Below, piece after piece: positions 44,045-52,908 of a stretch of 64,000 bases of DNA. The notes beneath the pieces are model-generated. The model had not been told where the DNA came from. It saw nothing but the letters and a program-made list of their open reading frames with translations, and searched no databases. Numbering within the stretch: the stretch's first letter is position 1; the number at the start of each line of letters is the position of its first letter. The translations under genes were made by a program, and so were the position numbers. The stretch is from an uncultured Bacteroidota bacterium (GTDB taxonomy: Bacteria > Bacteroidota > Bacteroidia > 2-12-FULL-35-15): contig CAIYIS010000045.1 of NCBI GenBank assembly GCA_903926385.1, positions 62,001-126,000 of the forward strand. Reading direction: 5' to 3'.

Positions 44045-45193
44045 TTAAAACCATACACCAATGTTAATCATTGCTTCTATTCTGCTATTGGTGTTCGCCC
44101 CATCTGTGCGAAATATCTTTTGTTTGCTGTCCATTATCAGGTCTCTGCCTTCTAAACGAATGAATGCATTATCCATAGGTTTGAATTCAAAACCTAGAGT
44201 AGCACCATTTACAACATAGCCTGTTTGCTTTCCATCAGTATTGGTAATTGTTCCTGTCAGGAATCCGTTTTTATCAGAAAAAATTTCTCCTCTTGCATAG
44301 ATTCCAAATTTCGGTTTTAACTGATACTTCAAGGTGAGAATACCACTATATATGGACGCTGTTTTATTTGCTCCATTTCCTAAACTATCTGTAATGCATG
44401 AGTTTTGCTGAGTAATATAATCAGCACCTGCCGAAATTTTAAATTTGGGAGTAAGCTGATAATTAAAAACAAGATTATTTAGAAAACGCAAATGGTTAAT
44501 TTTACTGCTATCGGGAGATTCTTCACCCACTAAATTGTAATAACCTATGCTACCTTTATCGCCCAAAGCATAAGCCAAGGTAATTCCAAGCGACTTGGAA
44601 GAATTATTCTCTACAAAAGTGTTATATCCATTTAGTACATGTAAACACAGTAGTAATTTGTCATTAGGAGTGTAAGAAATTTTCACACCAGCTTGCCACC
44701 ATGGCTCATAAAATGTAATAATAGAAAGACTGCTTGCGAGATTATCTTTTGGAAGCAAACCTTCTGTACCAATATGAGTCTTGAAAAGTCCAGCATCCAC
44801 CCAAATCTTTTTTGTTAATCGAATACCCACGTTAGCTTCCTGAATCATATTATATACCGGAGACCATGCACTAGTGGGCAAATCTCCATAATGAAGGGTG
44901 GCGACAGCTCTCATTCTTTCTGCCGTATAATTAGCGGTGAGCTGAACGATATTTAAACCAAACACATTACTCTTTGGTGAAATATCCGGAATTTTTTGGT
45001 AATTATTTGTCCCTACCGAGTCAGTATAATATGCGTAATAGGCATCTACATATCCATTAATTTTAAAGGATTCAGGGATTTTAGATGCTATTGCCTTTGT
45101 AAGCGAACTATCGGCCTGCTGAGAGAAGCAAAGGAGATTCGTAAATAAAATGAAAGGAAGAAAAGAATATTTTAGTGCTCTCAAATTTTTCAT
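44045..45193 (-). CDS. Outer membrane beta-barrel porin (bbp2-like) paired with Amt
   Basis: 382 residues. Signal peptide (to CFSQQ), then a beta-barrel with alternating strands: FKINGYVDAYYAYY, KIPDISPKSNVFGLNIVQLTANY, GITLAYALGDKGSIGYYN and the final strand RIEAMINIGVWF ending in aromatic residues typical of Bam-inserted barrels. Resembles putative beta-barrel porin-2 (OmpL-like) proteins. Its pairing with amt suggests passage of ammonium or small nitrogen compounds. A good promoter (TTG-N20-TACGTTTG) lies just upstream. Confidence 0.82.
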   Translation of the reverse strand: MKNLRALKYSFLPFILFTNLLCFSQQADSSLTKAIASKIPESFKINGYVDAYYAYYTDSVGTNNYQKIPDISPKSNVFGLNIVQLTANYTAERMRAVATLHYGDLPTSAWSPVYNMIQEANVGIRLTKKIWVDAGLFKTHIGTEGLLPKDNLASSLSIITFYEPWWQAGVKISYTPNDKLLLCLHVLNGYNTFVENNSSKSLGITLAYALGDKGSIGYYNLVGEESPDSSKINHLRFLNNLVFNYQLTPKFKISAGADYITQQNSCITDSLGNGANKTASIYSGILTLKYQLKPKFGIYARGEIFSDKNGFLTGTITNTDGKQTGYVVNGATLGFEFKPMDNAFIRLEGRDLIMDSKQKIFRTDGANTNSRIEAMINIGVWF

Positions 45194-45218
45194 AGTTCAA
45201 TAATTAAATTAGATGGAG

Positions 45219-45249
45219 CAAACGTAAGAAGATTTATTTAGTAGTGCAA
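45219..45249 (-). promoter_or_regulatory. Promoter (TTG-N20-TACGTTTG) of the porin-amt operon
   Basis: -7 element at 45219-45226 and -33 TTG at 45247-45249 on the minus strand with 20 bp between, matching the Bacteroidota consensus. Start about 20 bases upstream of the porin ATG. Confidence 0.7.
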
Positions 45250-45302
45250 TTTTGGGATTTAATTAATAATATGACTTAAATCAATTATTTAATAAGAAGT
45301 AT

Positions 45303-45310
45303 TAACTTTG
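45303..45310 (+). promoter_or_regulatory. -7 promoter element (TAACTTTG) for nfu
   Basis: TAnnTTTG match 36 bp before the start codon, divergent from the porin promoter. Confidence 0.5.
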
Positions 45311-45345
45311 CCTCAAAATCAATTAAAAAGTAGAAAAAAATTAAC

Positions 45346-45969
45346 ATGAGCACACTAATTAAAAGAACCGTTCAGATTTATGCAGAAAGCACTCCCAATC
45401 CTGCTTCAATGAAATTTGTTGCAAATATTCTATTGGTCAACGAAGGTGCTTCCGCTCAATATTTGTCAAAACAGGATACGGATAAGGCTCCGTTGGTAGC
45501 CAAATTGTTCGAATTTCCTTTTGTGAAAGCTGTATTTGTCGCATCTAATTTTGTTACAATTACAAAAACAGATACGATACAATGGGAAGATGTGATGCAT
45601 GAATTACGAGATTATATTCGAATTTACATTAGCGAAGGAAACGAAATAATTAGCGAATTACCCAAGACAGAGGTTCCAGTTGATAATACCTTCAGTGAGA
45701 AAAAAGAAATTTTTACGGAACACAAATCGCCAACAACAGAAATTGAAGTTAAAATAGTTGAAATATTAGAACAATACATCCGTCCTGCTGTAGAAGGTGA
45801 TGGGGGCAGTATTACGTTCAAAAATTATGATGACGGAATAGTTACAGTTCAAATGCGAGGAGCCTGCAGTGGCTGCCCTTCATCTACAATAACTCTTAAA
45901 GCAGGGATTGAGGCTTTGTTGAGAAAGATGATTCCTGAGGTTACACAAGTTGTGGCAGAAGCAGTATAA
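45346..45969 (+). CDS. Nfu-type Fe-S scaffold protein
   Basis: 207 residues. The N-terminal Nfu_N domain (IYAESTPNPASMKFVANILL, about 10-95) and the C-terminal NifU-like domain (about 130-207) with VEGDGGSITFKNYDDGIV and RGACSGCPSSTITLK, whose C174-x2-C177 pair would bind a [4Fe-4S] cluster shared across a dimer. Nfu proteins carry assembled clusters to target enzymes. It is away from the suf operon. The 2TM gene follows 21 bp later. Confidence 0.93.
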   Translation: MSTLIKRTVQIYAESTPNPASMKFVANILLVNEGASAQYLSKQDTDKAPLVAKLFEFPFVKAVFVASNFVTITKTDTIQWEDVMHELRDYIRIYISEGNEIISELPKTEVPVDNTFSEKKEIFTEHKSPTTEIEVKIVEILEQYIRPAVEGDGGSITFKNYDDGIVTVQMRGACSGCPSSTITLKAGIEALLRKMIPEVTQVVAEAV

Positions 45970-45990
45970 ATTAAATCTAATATATAAACT

Positions 45991-46272
45991 ATGGAAGAAA
46001 GAGACAAACAACTTTGGCGCATAGCAAAAAAACGTGCCGGTTTTAAAAAACAATTAGCCTCGTACATCATTGTTAATGGATTTTTATGGGCCTTATGGTG
46101 GATAACTCAGGGAAGAGATGATGTTGATGATGGCGGAATGCCATGGCCAGTTTGGAGCACGCTAGGATGGGGAATAGGTTTAGCCTACAGTTATTATGGT
46201 GCTTATCACGATAACCGCGAAGAAGACACTATGAAAGAATTTCAAAAACTTAAGGACAAAGAAAAAAGGTAG
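45991..46272 (+). CDS. 2TM-domain protein
   Basis: 93 residues: basic N-terminus, two membrane helices (about 25-40 and 54-72) joined by a short acidic loop (GRDDVDDGGMPWPVWS), and a charged tail ending KEKR. This is the 2TM domain of unknown function. The W-rich loop PWPVWSTLGWGIGLAYSY is characteristic. Inner membrane. Confidence 0.85.
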   Translation: MEERDKQLWRIAKKRAGFKKQLASYIIVNGFLWALWWITQGRDDVDDGGMPWPVWSTLGWGIGLAYSYYGAYHDNREEDTMKEFQKLKDKEKR

Positions 46273-46300
46273 TAAGAAAAAATTTTCTGAGTATCATTTA

Positions 46301-48730
46301 CTAAAACGTGTATACGTATTGAACAGCAGTATTGCGAGGAGATTCTATTTTTAAGGGTCTTAATGAATATTCTACATTAAAGATATTGTTACAAACAATA
46401 GAAACCTTAGTCTTCGAATTGACCTGGTAGCCTAGTCGAGCATCCCAAATACTATATCCATTGTGTGTTTTCCAAAAGTTAACAACTCTGATATCATCGA
46501 TAATGTCAATATTTGCTGTTACATTTTCAATCGTAGAAAATGCCTTATCAATATTCAACATCCTGCTATAATATTTATAGCTAAATCCCACAGTGGCTTT
46601 AAATATCTTAAACTCGACATCTCCTTTTAACATGTGTTTAAAGCGGTATTTTAAAATATTACCTGTGGTATCCATACTGCTGTTGATGTAACTTAATTTC
46701 TGTCCACCATTAGCCGAAGACGAGTCCTTTGCATATATCAAGTCGGGAGATAGACTAACAGGTTCAACATAGGTATAACCAATCAGAGCAGTAATCCCAA
46801 ACTTTTTATTTGTTTCCGGTGTAGAAAGTATCAAGGACAAATCTACACCTCTTACCCGAGATTCTCCCGTATTCAGAAACTTAAAACCAACAATGAATGG
46901 ATTCTTTGATTCCCATGTGCCAAACAAATATTCAATCGTATTGTCATAATGTTGATAATATCCTGCAACATCAAAAAATCCGAGGCAATTTCCTAATTTA
47001 AATCCTTGTTTTAGTCCTACTTCAAAATTATTGCTTGTTTCTGGCTTTAAATCGGGATTAGGGTATACTCCGAAAAGCCCTGCTTTTGTACTGATGTAAC
47101 GTTCTGTTATGGTTGGGTACCTGAAACCTTGCCCGTAACTAGCCCTGACAAATGTAGCTTTCAACAAATGCAAATTAGCCCCTGCACGAAAAATAGGAGC
47201 TACGACAGATGAAAAATCATTCATTTTAAAATATTCATATCGAAAACCTCCTGATATGTTTAAAAGTTTCCATACTTTTTTATCTATTTGAATATAACCG
47301 GAAGCGTTCACAATTTTATTATCAGGAGTACCACTCGATTTATAGAGGTCAGCGTGAGAAGTACTGAGATTTCCAACTACCCCACCGGTAAAAGTAAAAT
47401 CGAGATTTTTAAATATCCTTTGCAACTGATATTCTCCATAATACATGGTTCCTTTATTAGACTGGTTGTTTGTAATTCTATTGTCTGTATGAAAAACACG
47501 CGTCACTATACTATGACTAACACCGTTTCCATTATTATATTTAATGAATGGGTCGATATTAAAAATAGTTTGATCTTCGAGAAACACTGCTCCGGGGTAC
47601 CCTCTGTAAATCCCTCCTCCATCGTCATACCACGCCAAAACCATATTGCTTTTGTTTAGCATTCCGTTTCCATTCAAACCGAAATTTAACCCTTCAATTT
47701 TTTTAGAACGATACCGCAAATTAAAATTTAATCGTCCTCTTTCTTTCAGCATATCCTGATTAGAGAAAGGGTAAATGGTATCAAAATATTGCTTGGCAAA
47801 TTCCGGTACAGGATGCTGAGGAGGAGGAGGCCCAATGTAACCTTGATCAACATTAAAGTTTCCTCCAATAACAAAGTCTAAATTCTTCTTTATTATTTCT
47901 GAGTGCAAAAAATTCAAATTCGAAAACACAGGTAGTGATGCACCATACCAGCTTTGGGGAACATTGTCCGGAATACTATAACCGCCAACCGAATAATTAA
48001 TGACTGTTTTGGGAGTGCTTCTAGGGTAAGCTGAACGTATATTAATGACCCCACACAATGCATTACTCCCATAGAGTACAGACGAAGCTCCTTTAATAAT
48101 TTCTATCTGTTCAATGTTTTCAACTGGTATATAACTCCACTCAGGCCTTCCTGCATCTCCACTTAGTAGAGGAATTCCATCCACCACAATTGCCACACGA
48201 CTTCCAACACCAAAAGTAAATCCACTTCCGCCTCGTATTTGTGGATCATTATCAATAATAGACAGCCCTGGCACCTGCTCCAGTGCGGTTTCAACACTTG
48301 TAGTATTTTTGCTGTTTATCATCTGAGGTTTTAAAACCTCCATGGATACTGTTAATTCTTCCAACTTTTGATCAAACTTTCCTGATGACACAACTATGGT
48401 CTCTAAAAATTTTGCCAATGGAATAAAAGCAATACTTTTTTCAGTAATAGAATTTGATGAAATGTGCACAATAAATGTATCGTTAACATATCCCACATAG
48501 GCGCAATAGAGTTTATGCAATCCGGTATCGAGCACCATCGAATAATTACCATCAATATCTGTTGTGGTTCCTTTTGCTGTCTCTTCTAGTAACATTATGG
48601 TTGCACCCGGTAATAGTTCTTTAGAAGTGGCATCACTAACTTTACCTCGCAATACGCCCGTCTGAGCTAATACGGAAGCCGAGATTAAAAAAAAATACAA
48701 AAATACGACTAATGAAATTCTTGATACCAT
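46301..48730 (-). CDS. TonB-dependent outer membrane receptor
   Basis: 809 residues. Signal peptide (to VLAQT), an N-terminal carboxypeptidase-regulatory-like domain (about 25-110: VLRGKVSDATSKELLPGATIML), plug domain (about 120-230, including SVETALEQVPGLSIID, VDGIPLL and EIIKGASSVLYGSNALCGVINI) and a 22-strand barrel ending VYTF. It imports a substrate that cannot be told from sequence. A strong hairpin plus T-tract ends only nine bases before its ATG, so expression depends on read-through from the upstream gene or on a promoter overlapping the hairpin. Confidence 0.94.
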   Translation of the reverse strand: MVSRISLVVFLYFFLISASVLAQTGVLRGKVSDATSKELLPGATIMLLEETAKGTTTDIDGNYSMVLDTGLHKLYCAYVGYVNDTFIVHISSNSITEKSIAFIPLAKFLETIVVSSGKFDQKLEELTVSMEVLKPQMINSKNTTSVETALEQVPGLSIIDNDPQIRGGSGFTFGVGSRVAIVVDGIPLLSGDAGRPEWSYIPVENIEQIEIIKGASSVLYGSNALCGVINIRSAYPRSTPKTVINYSVGGYSIPDNVPQSWYGASLPVFSNLNFLHSEIIKKNLDFVIGGNFNVDQGYIGPPPPQHPVPEFAKQYFDTIYPFSNQDMLKERGRLNFNLRYRSKKIEGLNFGLNGNGMLNKSNMVLAWYDDGGGIYRGYPGAVFLEDQTIFNIDPFIKYNNGNGVSHSIVTRVFHTDNRITNNQSNKGTMYYGEYQLQRIFKNLDFTFTGGVVGNLSTSHADLYKSSGTPDNKIVNASGYIQIDKKVWKLLNISGGFRYEYFKMNDFSSVVAPIFRAGANLHLLKATFVRASYGQGFRYPTITERYISTKAGLFGVYPNPDLKPETSNNFEVGLKQGFKLGNCLGFFDVAGYYQHYDNTIEYLFGTWESKNPFIVGFKFLNTGESRVRGVDLSLILSTPETNKKFGITALIGYTYVEPVSLSPDLIYAKDSSSANGGQKLSYINSSMDTTGNILKYRFKHMLKGDVEFKIFKATVGFSYKYYSRMLNIDKAFSTIENVTANIDIIDDIRVVNFWKTHNGYSIWDARLGYQVNSKTKVSIVCNNIFNVEYSLRPLKIESPRNTAVQYVYTF

Positions 48731-48739
48731 AATAAAAAT

Positions 48740-48772
48740 AAAAAACCCTGACTATTAAGGTCAGGGTTTTTT
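48740..48772 (-). terminator. Intrinsic terminator or attenuator before the TonB receptor
   Basis: Perfect 13-bp stem (AAAAAACCCTGAC and complement) with a 7-base loop and a T-run, 16 bp after the stop of the T9SS gene and nine bases before the receptor start codon. Confidence 0.88.
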
Positions 48773-48788
48773 ATAGGCTCTGTTGAGA

Positions 48789-49781
48789 TTAATTAATTAT
48801 TAGTTTACCTGATTTTTGAATATTATTACCAGATAATTCGTACAAATAAAGACCGGAGTTTAATTCCGAAACATCGAATGAATTTAATTTATTATTTGAT
48901 ACTTGTTGTTTTAAAACCAATTTTCCTGTGACATCGTACACTGAAAAGTTTGACTGATTTTCACTACGATTCATAAAATCTACATAAATGGCTTTATTAA
49001 AGGAATAAACTTTGGTGGTACTTGCCATTTCAGCAGGGTTAGTGATTCCTACTGTGGAAACATGATATACTACACCAATATCATCTAACCACAATTTACT
49101 ACCAGTAACTGTTGTTAATTGATTAGCAGACGAAGTGCAATTCAATAAAAAATACTGAGGAGTTGCACCAGAAACATAGCTAAATGGCACACTGAAACGA
49201 GTCCATGTACTTACATTTGATGCAGGTGTTAAGAATAATGCATCTCCAATTTTATTCACAGTTGAGTCAGGATGATTACCGTTAACGGGGGTTTCCGGGT
49301 CATAATATTGCCCCACATGTAATACCGCACGCACCTTTCCTGTTTCGTTAGCTCCACCACTAGTATATCGGTACCAACCAATTAAACTATCTGGACGACC
49401 GTCAAAGGCAATACGATTAATGTTAGTGCCGCTTGCTCCTTCAATGGTTCCAATATATCCTTCTGATTTATTAAAGCTCGGTGCATTAACCAAACCTGAA
49501 GTCATTACACCATTTACAGCATTGCCTATATAATTGATAGTTTCAAGACGTGCTGAATAACTTCCAGAGTGAACTATTGAAGCATCTTGAAAACATGTTT
49601 GACTTGCCCAATTAGCATAACCTGTTCCAGATTTATTAGAATTGTAATTAGTAGGTTCTATTGTTGAACTTGACCCTGTCCAAGTTTCAAACCCCGGATT
49701 TGGAGGTTGCGGGGTAGGTTGAGCGGTAATTATTGTTGTAAAAACAGTAAAGACTGTAAGTAAAGTAATGCTTTTTTTCAT
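48789..49781 (-). CDS. Secreted jelly-roll (PCMD-like) protein with T9SS sorting domain
   Basis: 330 residues. Signal peptide (to TIITAQP), then a PCMD/carbohydrate-binding-like beta-sandwich: PPNPGFETWTG, HSGSYSARLETI and WTRFSVPFSYVSGATPQYFLL, ending LWLDDIGV. C-terminal T9SS domain (about 255-330: VYSFNKAIYVDFMN to KSGKLIIN). Probably binds a glycan or acts at the surface; ligand unknown. A -7 element lies at 49807-49814, inside the gap to ispG. It is the gene upstream of the TonB receptor, with a terminator between. Confidence 0.82.
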   Translation of the reverse strand: MKKSITLLTVFTVFTTIITAQPTPQPPNPGFETWTGSSSTIEPTNYNSNKSGTGYANWASQTCFQDASIVHSGSYSARLETINYIGNAVNGVMTSGLVNAPSFNKSEGYIGTIEGASGTNINRIAFDGRPDSLIGWYRYTSGGANETGKVRAVLHVGQYYDPETPVNGNHPDSTVNKIGDALFLTPASNVSTWTRFSVPFSYVSGATPQYFLLNCTSSANQLTTVTGSKLWLDDIGVVYHVSTVGITNPAEMASTTKVYSFNKAIYVDFMNRSENQSNFSVYDVTGKLVLKQQVSNNKLNSFDVSELNSGLYLYELSGNNIQKSGKLIIN

Positions 49782-49806
49782 TTTTTAGTTTTAAGTTATT
49801 AGTTGG

Positions 49807-49814
49807 CAAATGTA
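49807..49814 (-). promoter_or_regulatory. -7 promoter element (TACATTTG) for the jelly-roll gene
   Basis: TAnnTTTG on the minus strand 25 bp before the start codon, between ispG and this gene. Confidence 0.5.
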
Positions 49815-49835
49815 GTATTATTTTTTTATTGGGGT

Positions 49836-51848
49836 TTATTCTTTTTCAACCCAATCTTTATTCTTCTTGATTAAATTTATTAATGCTTCAACAGCTTTTT
49901 CTTCTTCAATGTTTCGTTCCACTACTTCTTTTCCTTTATATAAAGTTATCTTTCCCACTCCTGTGCCCACATATCCGTAATCGGCATCTGCCATTTCGCC
50001 AGGGCCATTAACAATACAGCCCATTATTCCTATTTTCACGCCTTTCAGGTGGTCGGTTCGTTGGCGTATTTTGGCAGTAGTTTCTTGCAAATCGAACAAA
50101 GTGCGTCCGCAGGAAGGACAGGAGATGTATTCGGTTTTCGAAATGCGGGTACGGGTGGCTTGCAAAAGCCCAAAACTGGTAGAATTAATCAATCGTTGGT
50201 CGCACCCTTTTTTTTGTGGGCGCTGGTAACTTAGCATTACTCCGTCAGCAAACCCATCGAGCAGCAAAGCGCCCATATCGGCTGCAGCATATAGCTGGAA
50301 ATCTTCATCCGAAATCTGTTCATATTGTCTTTTGATTATCACCGGCACGTTAATGTTCCTTTTCTGCAACTCAATAAACATTCTACGTTGCTCTGCCATA
50401 CCATGTTCTTTCGAAGTTTCAAATATCAGCACCAATTCGCATCTGTAATTTTCATAATTCAACATGTCCTCAAACGCAATATCCTTTTTAAGGTTCTTGC
50501 TTTGATGCACTCGTAGAATATCGTCAAGGGTAACGCTCACAAAATTCAATTTGTCGCTACTCATTTTTACAGACAAATACTCTCCGAATGTGAACAAGGG
50601 ATAACATCTCGTTTTGTCGGCCAAAGTTTCCCATACTCTTATATTATAAATCAATCCAAGCGTACCTGGGATTTCGAACTTCACTAAATTGTTGCCCACA
50701 TATACATAATCGCAGGCTTGGTCGGTAATGTTCCATTTATCAGTCGGCACAGAGTAATGATAACCTACCGAAAACAGGTTCGCAGCATCAATAGTATCTC
50801 GCTCACTATAATTGGCTATCACACGAGGCACATTGTGTCCACCGAAATTTGCAATTACTTGAGTTGCTCTTCGCTTATATTCGTATGGATTATAGTTAAG
50901 TTTATAGTTGGAAAGATCTGTACTTATTTGTGTGCCTCCTAACTTTGAAATTTCCAACTGCAAACTTTTAACCCTTCTTAACAAGGCTTTTGCTACCGGA
51001 ATTTCAAATTCAGGGTCCTCGGTTAACGAAACGCGAATGGTATCGCCAATTCCGTCTTCGAGCAAGGTACCAATGCCCACTGCCGATTTAATTCTGCCAT
51101 CCTCGCCATCACCAGCCTCGGTTACACCTAAGTGCAACGGGTAATTCATGCCGAGTTCTTGCATTTTCAGTATCAACAATCGATAAGCCTGCACCATCAC
51201 TTGTGTGTTGCTTGCTTTCATCGAAAGTACGATGTTGTAGTATTTACTATCCTCGCATATTCTCAAAAACTCCAGGGCGCTTTCTACCATTCCCAGTGGA
51301 GTATCGCCATATCTTCCAAGAATTCGGTCACTCAAAGAGCCATGATTAGTACCAATGCGCATGGCAGTGCCATATTCCTTGCAAATTTTCACAAGAGGAG
51401 TGAAACGTTCGCGTATGCGTTCCATTTCGGCCTCGTATTCGTAGTCGGAATATTCAATGGTTTCGAATTTTTTCTTGTCAGCGTAGTTGCCTGGGTTCAC
51501 TCTTACTTTCTCTACTAGGCGTGCGGCTAGCTCAGCAGCATTTGGTGTGAAATGAATGTCGGCAATCAGCGGAGCAGTGTATCCACGTTTGCGCAATTCA
51601 TCCTTTATGTTTTTTAAATTCTGAGCTTCCTTCAAACTCGGTGCAGTGATGCGCACATATTCGCATCCAGCATCAATCATTCGTATGCTTTGCTCCACGG
51701 TGGCCAATGTATTCATGGTGTCCGTTGTTGTCATCGACTGTATACGTATCGGATTGTCGCCACCCAATGGCACATCGCCAATGGTTACCACTCTTGTTTT
51801 GTACCTCGAATATTCGAAGAGGCTATTACAATAAAGTTTTGTGTTCAT
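49836..51848 (-). CDS. ispG: (E)-4-hydroxy-3-methylbut-2-enyl-diphosphate synthase, long form
   Basis: 670 residues, the three-domain form found in Bacteroidota, Chlamydiae and plants, with an extra domain between TIM barrel (about 1-280) and the C-terminal Fe-S domain. The barrel carries IRIQSMTTTDTMNT, ADIHFTPNAAELA, KVRVNPGNYADK and THGSLSDRILGRYGDTPLGMVESA. The [4Fe-4S] ligands are in SCPSCGRT (about C575, C578) and GCIVNGPGEMADADYGYVG (about C609), with the conserved E in GPGE. It makes HMBPP from MEcPP, the penultimate step of the MEP pathway; ispD is elsewhere in the window. Cluster supply would come from Suf/Nfu. Confidence 0.97.
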   Translation of the reverse strand: MNTKLYCNSLFEYSRYKTRVVTIGDVPLGGDNPIRIQSMTTTDTMNTLATVEQSIRMIDAGCEYVRITAPSLKEAQNLKNIKDELRKRGYTAPLIADIHFTPNAAELAARLVEKVRVNPGNYADKKKFETIEYSDYEYEAEMERIRERFTPLVKICKEYGTAMRIGTNHGSLSDRILGRYGDTPLGMVESALEFLRICEDSKYYNIVLSMKASNTQVMVQAYRLLILKMQELGMNYPLHLGVTEAGDGEDGRIKSAVGIGTLLEDGIGDTIRVSLTEDPEFEIPVAKALLRRVKSLQLEISKLGGTQISTDLSNYKLNYNPYEYKRRATQVIANFGGHNVPRVIANYSERDTIDAANLFSVGYHYSVPTDKWNITDQACDYVYVGNNLVKFEIPGTLGLIYNIRVWETLADKTRCYPLFTFGEYLSVKMSSDKLNFVSVTLDDILRVHQSKNLKKDIAFEDMLNYENYRCELVLIFETSKEHGMAEQRRMFIELQKRNINVPVIIKRQYEQISDEDFQLYAAADMGALLLDGFADGVMLSYQRPQKKGCDQRLINSTSFGLLQATRTRISKTEYISCPSCGRTLFDLQETTAKIRQRTDHLKGVKIGIMGCIVNGPGEMADADYGYVGTGVGKITLYKGKEVVERNIEEEKAVEALINLIKKNKDWVEKE

Positions 51849-51867
51849 TTGTTTATTTGAGTTGATA

Positions 51868-51875
51868 CAAATGTA
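51868..51875 (-). promoter_or_regulatory. -7 promoter element (TACATTTG) for ispG
   Basis: TAnnTTTG on the minus strand 19 bp before the ispG ATG. Confidence 0.5.
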
Positions 51876-51967
51876 AATATTATTTTAGGGCTGTTAATGA
51901 AATTACATTTTTTTAGAACCTAAATTTAGTAATCATTGCATTTACTTGGCAATAATATTCGCTGCAA

Positions 51968-52858
51968 CTATAAACTACGTTTCATATACTGCTTCATGAT
52001 GGCATTCCCCAAAATAGTAGCGAGTATAATAAAGGTGCCAAGATAAAATCCGGGAGTCATGGCTTCGTCTTTTTTCCAAAGAAAGTAAGCTATTACTATT
52101 CCATAAACAGTTTCCAAGTTTACCGTTAGCGTTATTGTAAACGGACTGATTTTCTTCATCAAATTTACAGAAGCAATAAACGGAAAAGCAGTACCCACTA
52201 TCGAAAGTATGGAAATCCACATCCAAGCTTTAGGGGTGATGACAAAAAAATCATGACTGAACTCGCCTGTTAACAATAAGTACACAGTAAGCACCACCAC
52301 ACCTCCACTTAATTCGTAAAAAGCTATTAAGGAAGAAGGAATACGTTGAACCAACAGCCCATTGAACACAGTAAATATAGATGAAGTAAGCGCAGCCAGC
52401 ATTCCGAATACAATACCCCAGGCATAATGTGTTTCAACTTTAAATATCATTGCAATTGCGCCAATGATGACCATACCAAAAATAATTTCATATCGAATTA
52501 TCTTTCGTTTATAGAAATAAGGTTCAATTAAAGAGGTGAACAAGGTACCGGTTGCAAAAGCAACGAGCGTTACCGATACGTTAGAGATATTGATGGCATT
52601 GTAAAAACAAAACCAATGGAACGCAATGATGCCACCTATTCCAACAAGCTTAAAAAAGTCTTTGGTGCTAACTTTAATGTTTCGTTTTGTTGCCAACAAG
52701 TAGATGGCAATGGTAGCAATGGTGATGAGCATGCGAAACCATACGAGTTGGTAGGCTACAACATTTTCAATGTTTAATAATTTTCCGAGTATTGGCGACC
52801 ATCCCCAGATAAATACAATGAAGTGGAGAAGGAGAAGGTTCTTATTTTTAAATAACAC
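51968..52858 (-). CDS. DMT-superfamily transporter (EamA repeats)
   Basis: 296 residues with ten membrane helices in two EamA repeats. GTG start at 52856-52858; no ATG is nearby and the -7 element at 52876-52883 puts the transcription start about ten bases upstream. First repeat begins LLLLHFIVFIWGWSPILGKLL; the second contains AALTSSIFTVFNGLLVQRIPSS. The family exports or imports small metabolites such as amino acids; substrate not predictable. It follows sufD but has its own -7 element, so it is probably not part of the suf operon. Confidence 0.88.
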   Translation of the reverse strand: MLFKNKNLLLLHFIVFIWGWSPILGKLLNIENVVAYQLVWFRMLITIATIAIYLLATKRNIKVSTKDFFKLVGIGGIIAFHWFCFYNAINISNVSVTLVAFATGTLFTSLIEPYFYKRKIIRYEIIFGMVIIGAIAMIFKVETHYAWGIVFGMLAALTSSIFTVFNGLLVQRIPSSLIAFYELSGGVVVLTVYLLLTGEFSHDFFVITPKAWMWISILSIVGTAFPFIASVNLMKKISPFTITLTVNLETVYGIVIAYFLWKKDEAMTPGFYLGTFIILATILGNAIMKQYMKRSL

Positions 52859-52875
52859 GGATTATTTTTTGATGG

Positions 52876-52883
52876 CAAAGATA
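52876..52883 (-). promoter_or_regulatory. -7 promoter element (TATCTTTG) for the DMT transporter
   Basis: TAnnTTTG on the minus strand 17 bp before the GTG start. Confidence 0.5.
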
Positions 52884-52908
52884 GTAATGGATATAGAAAG
52901 TCGAGAAC

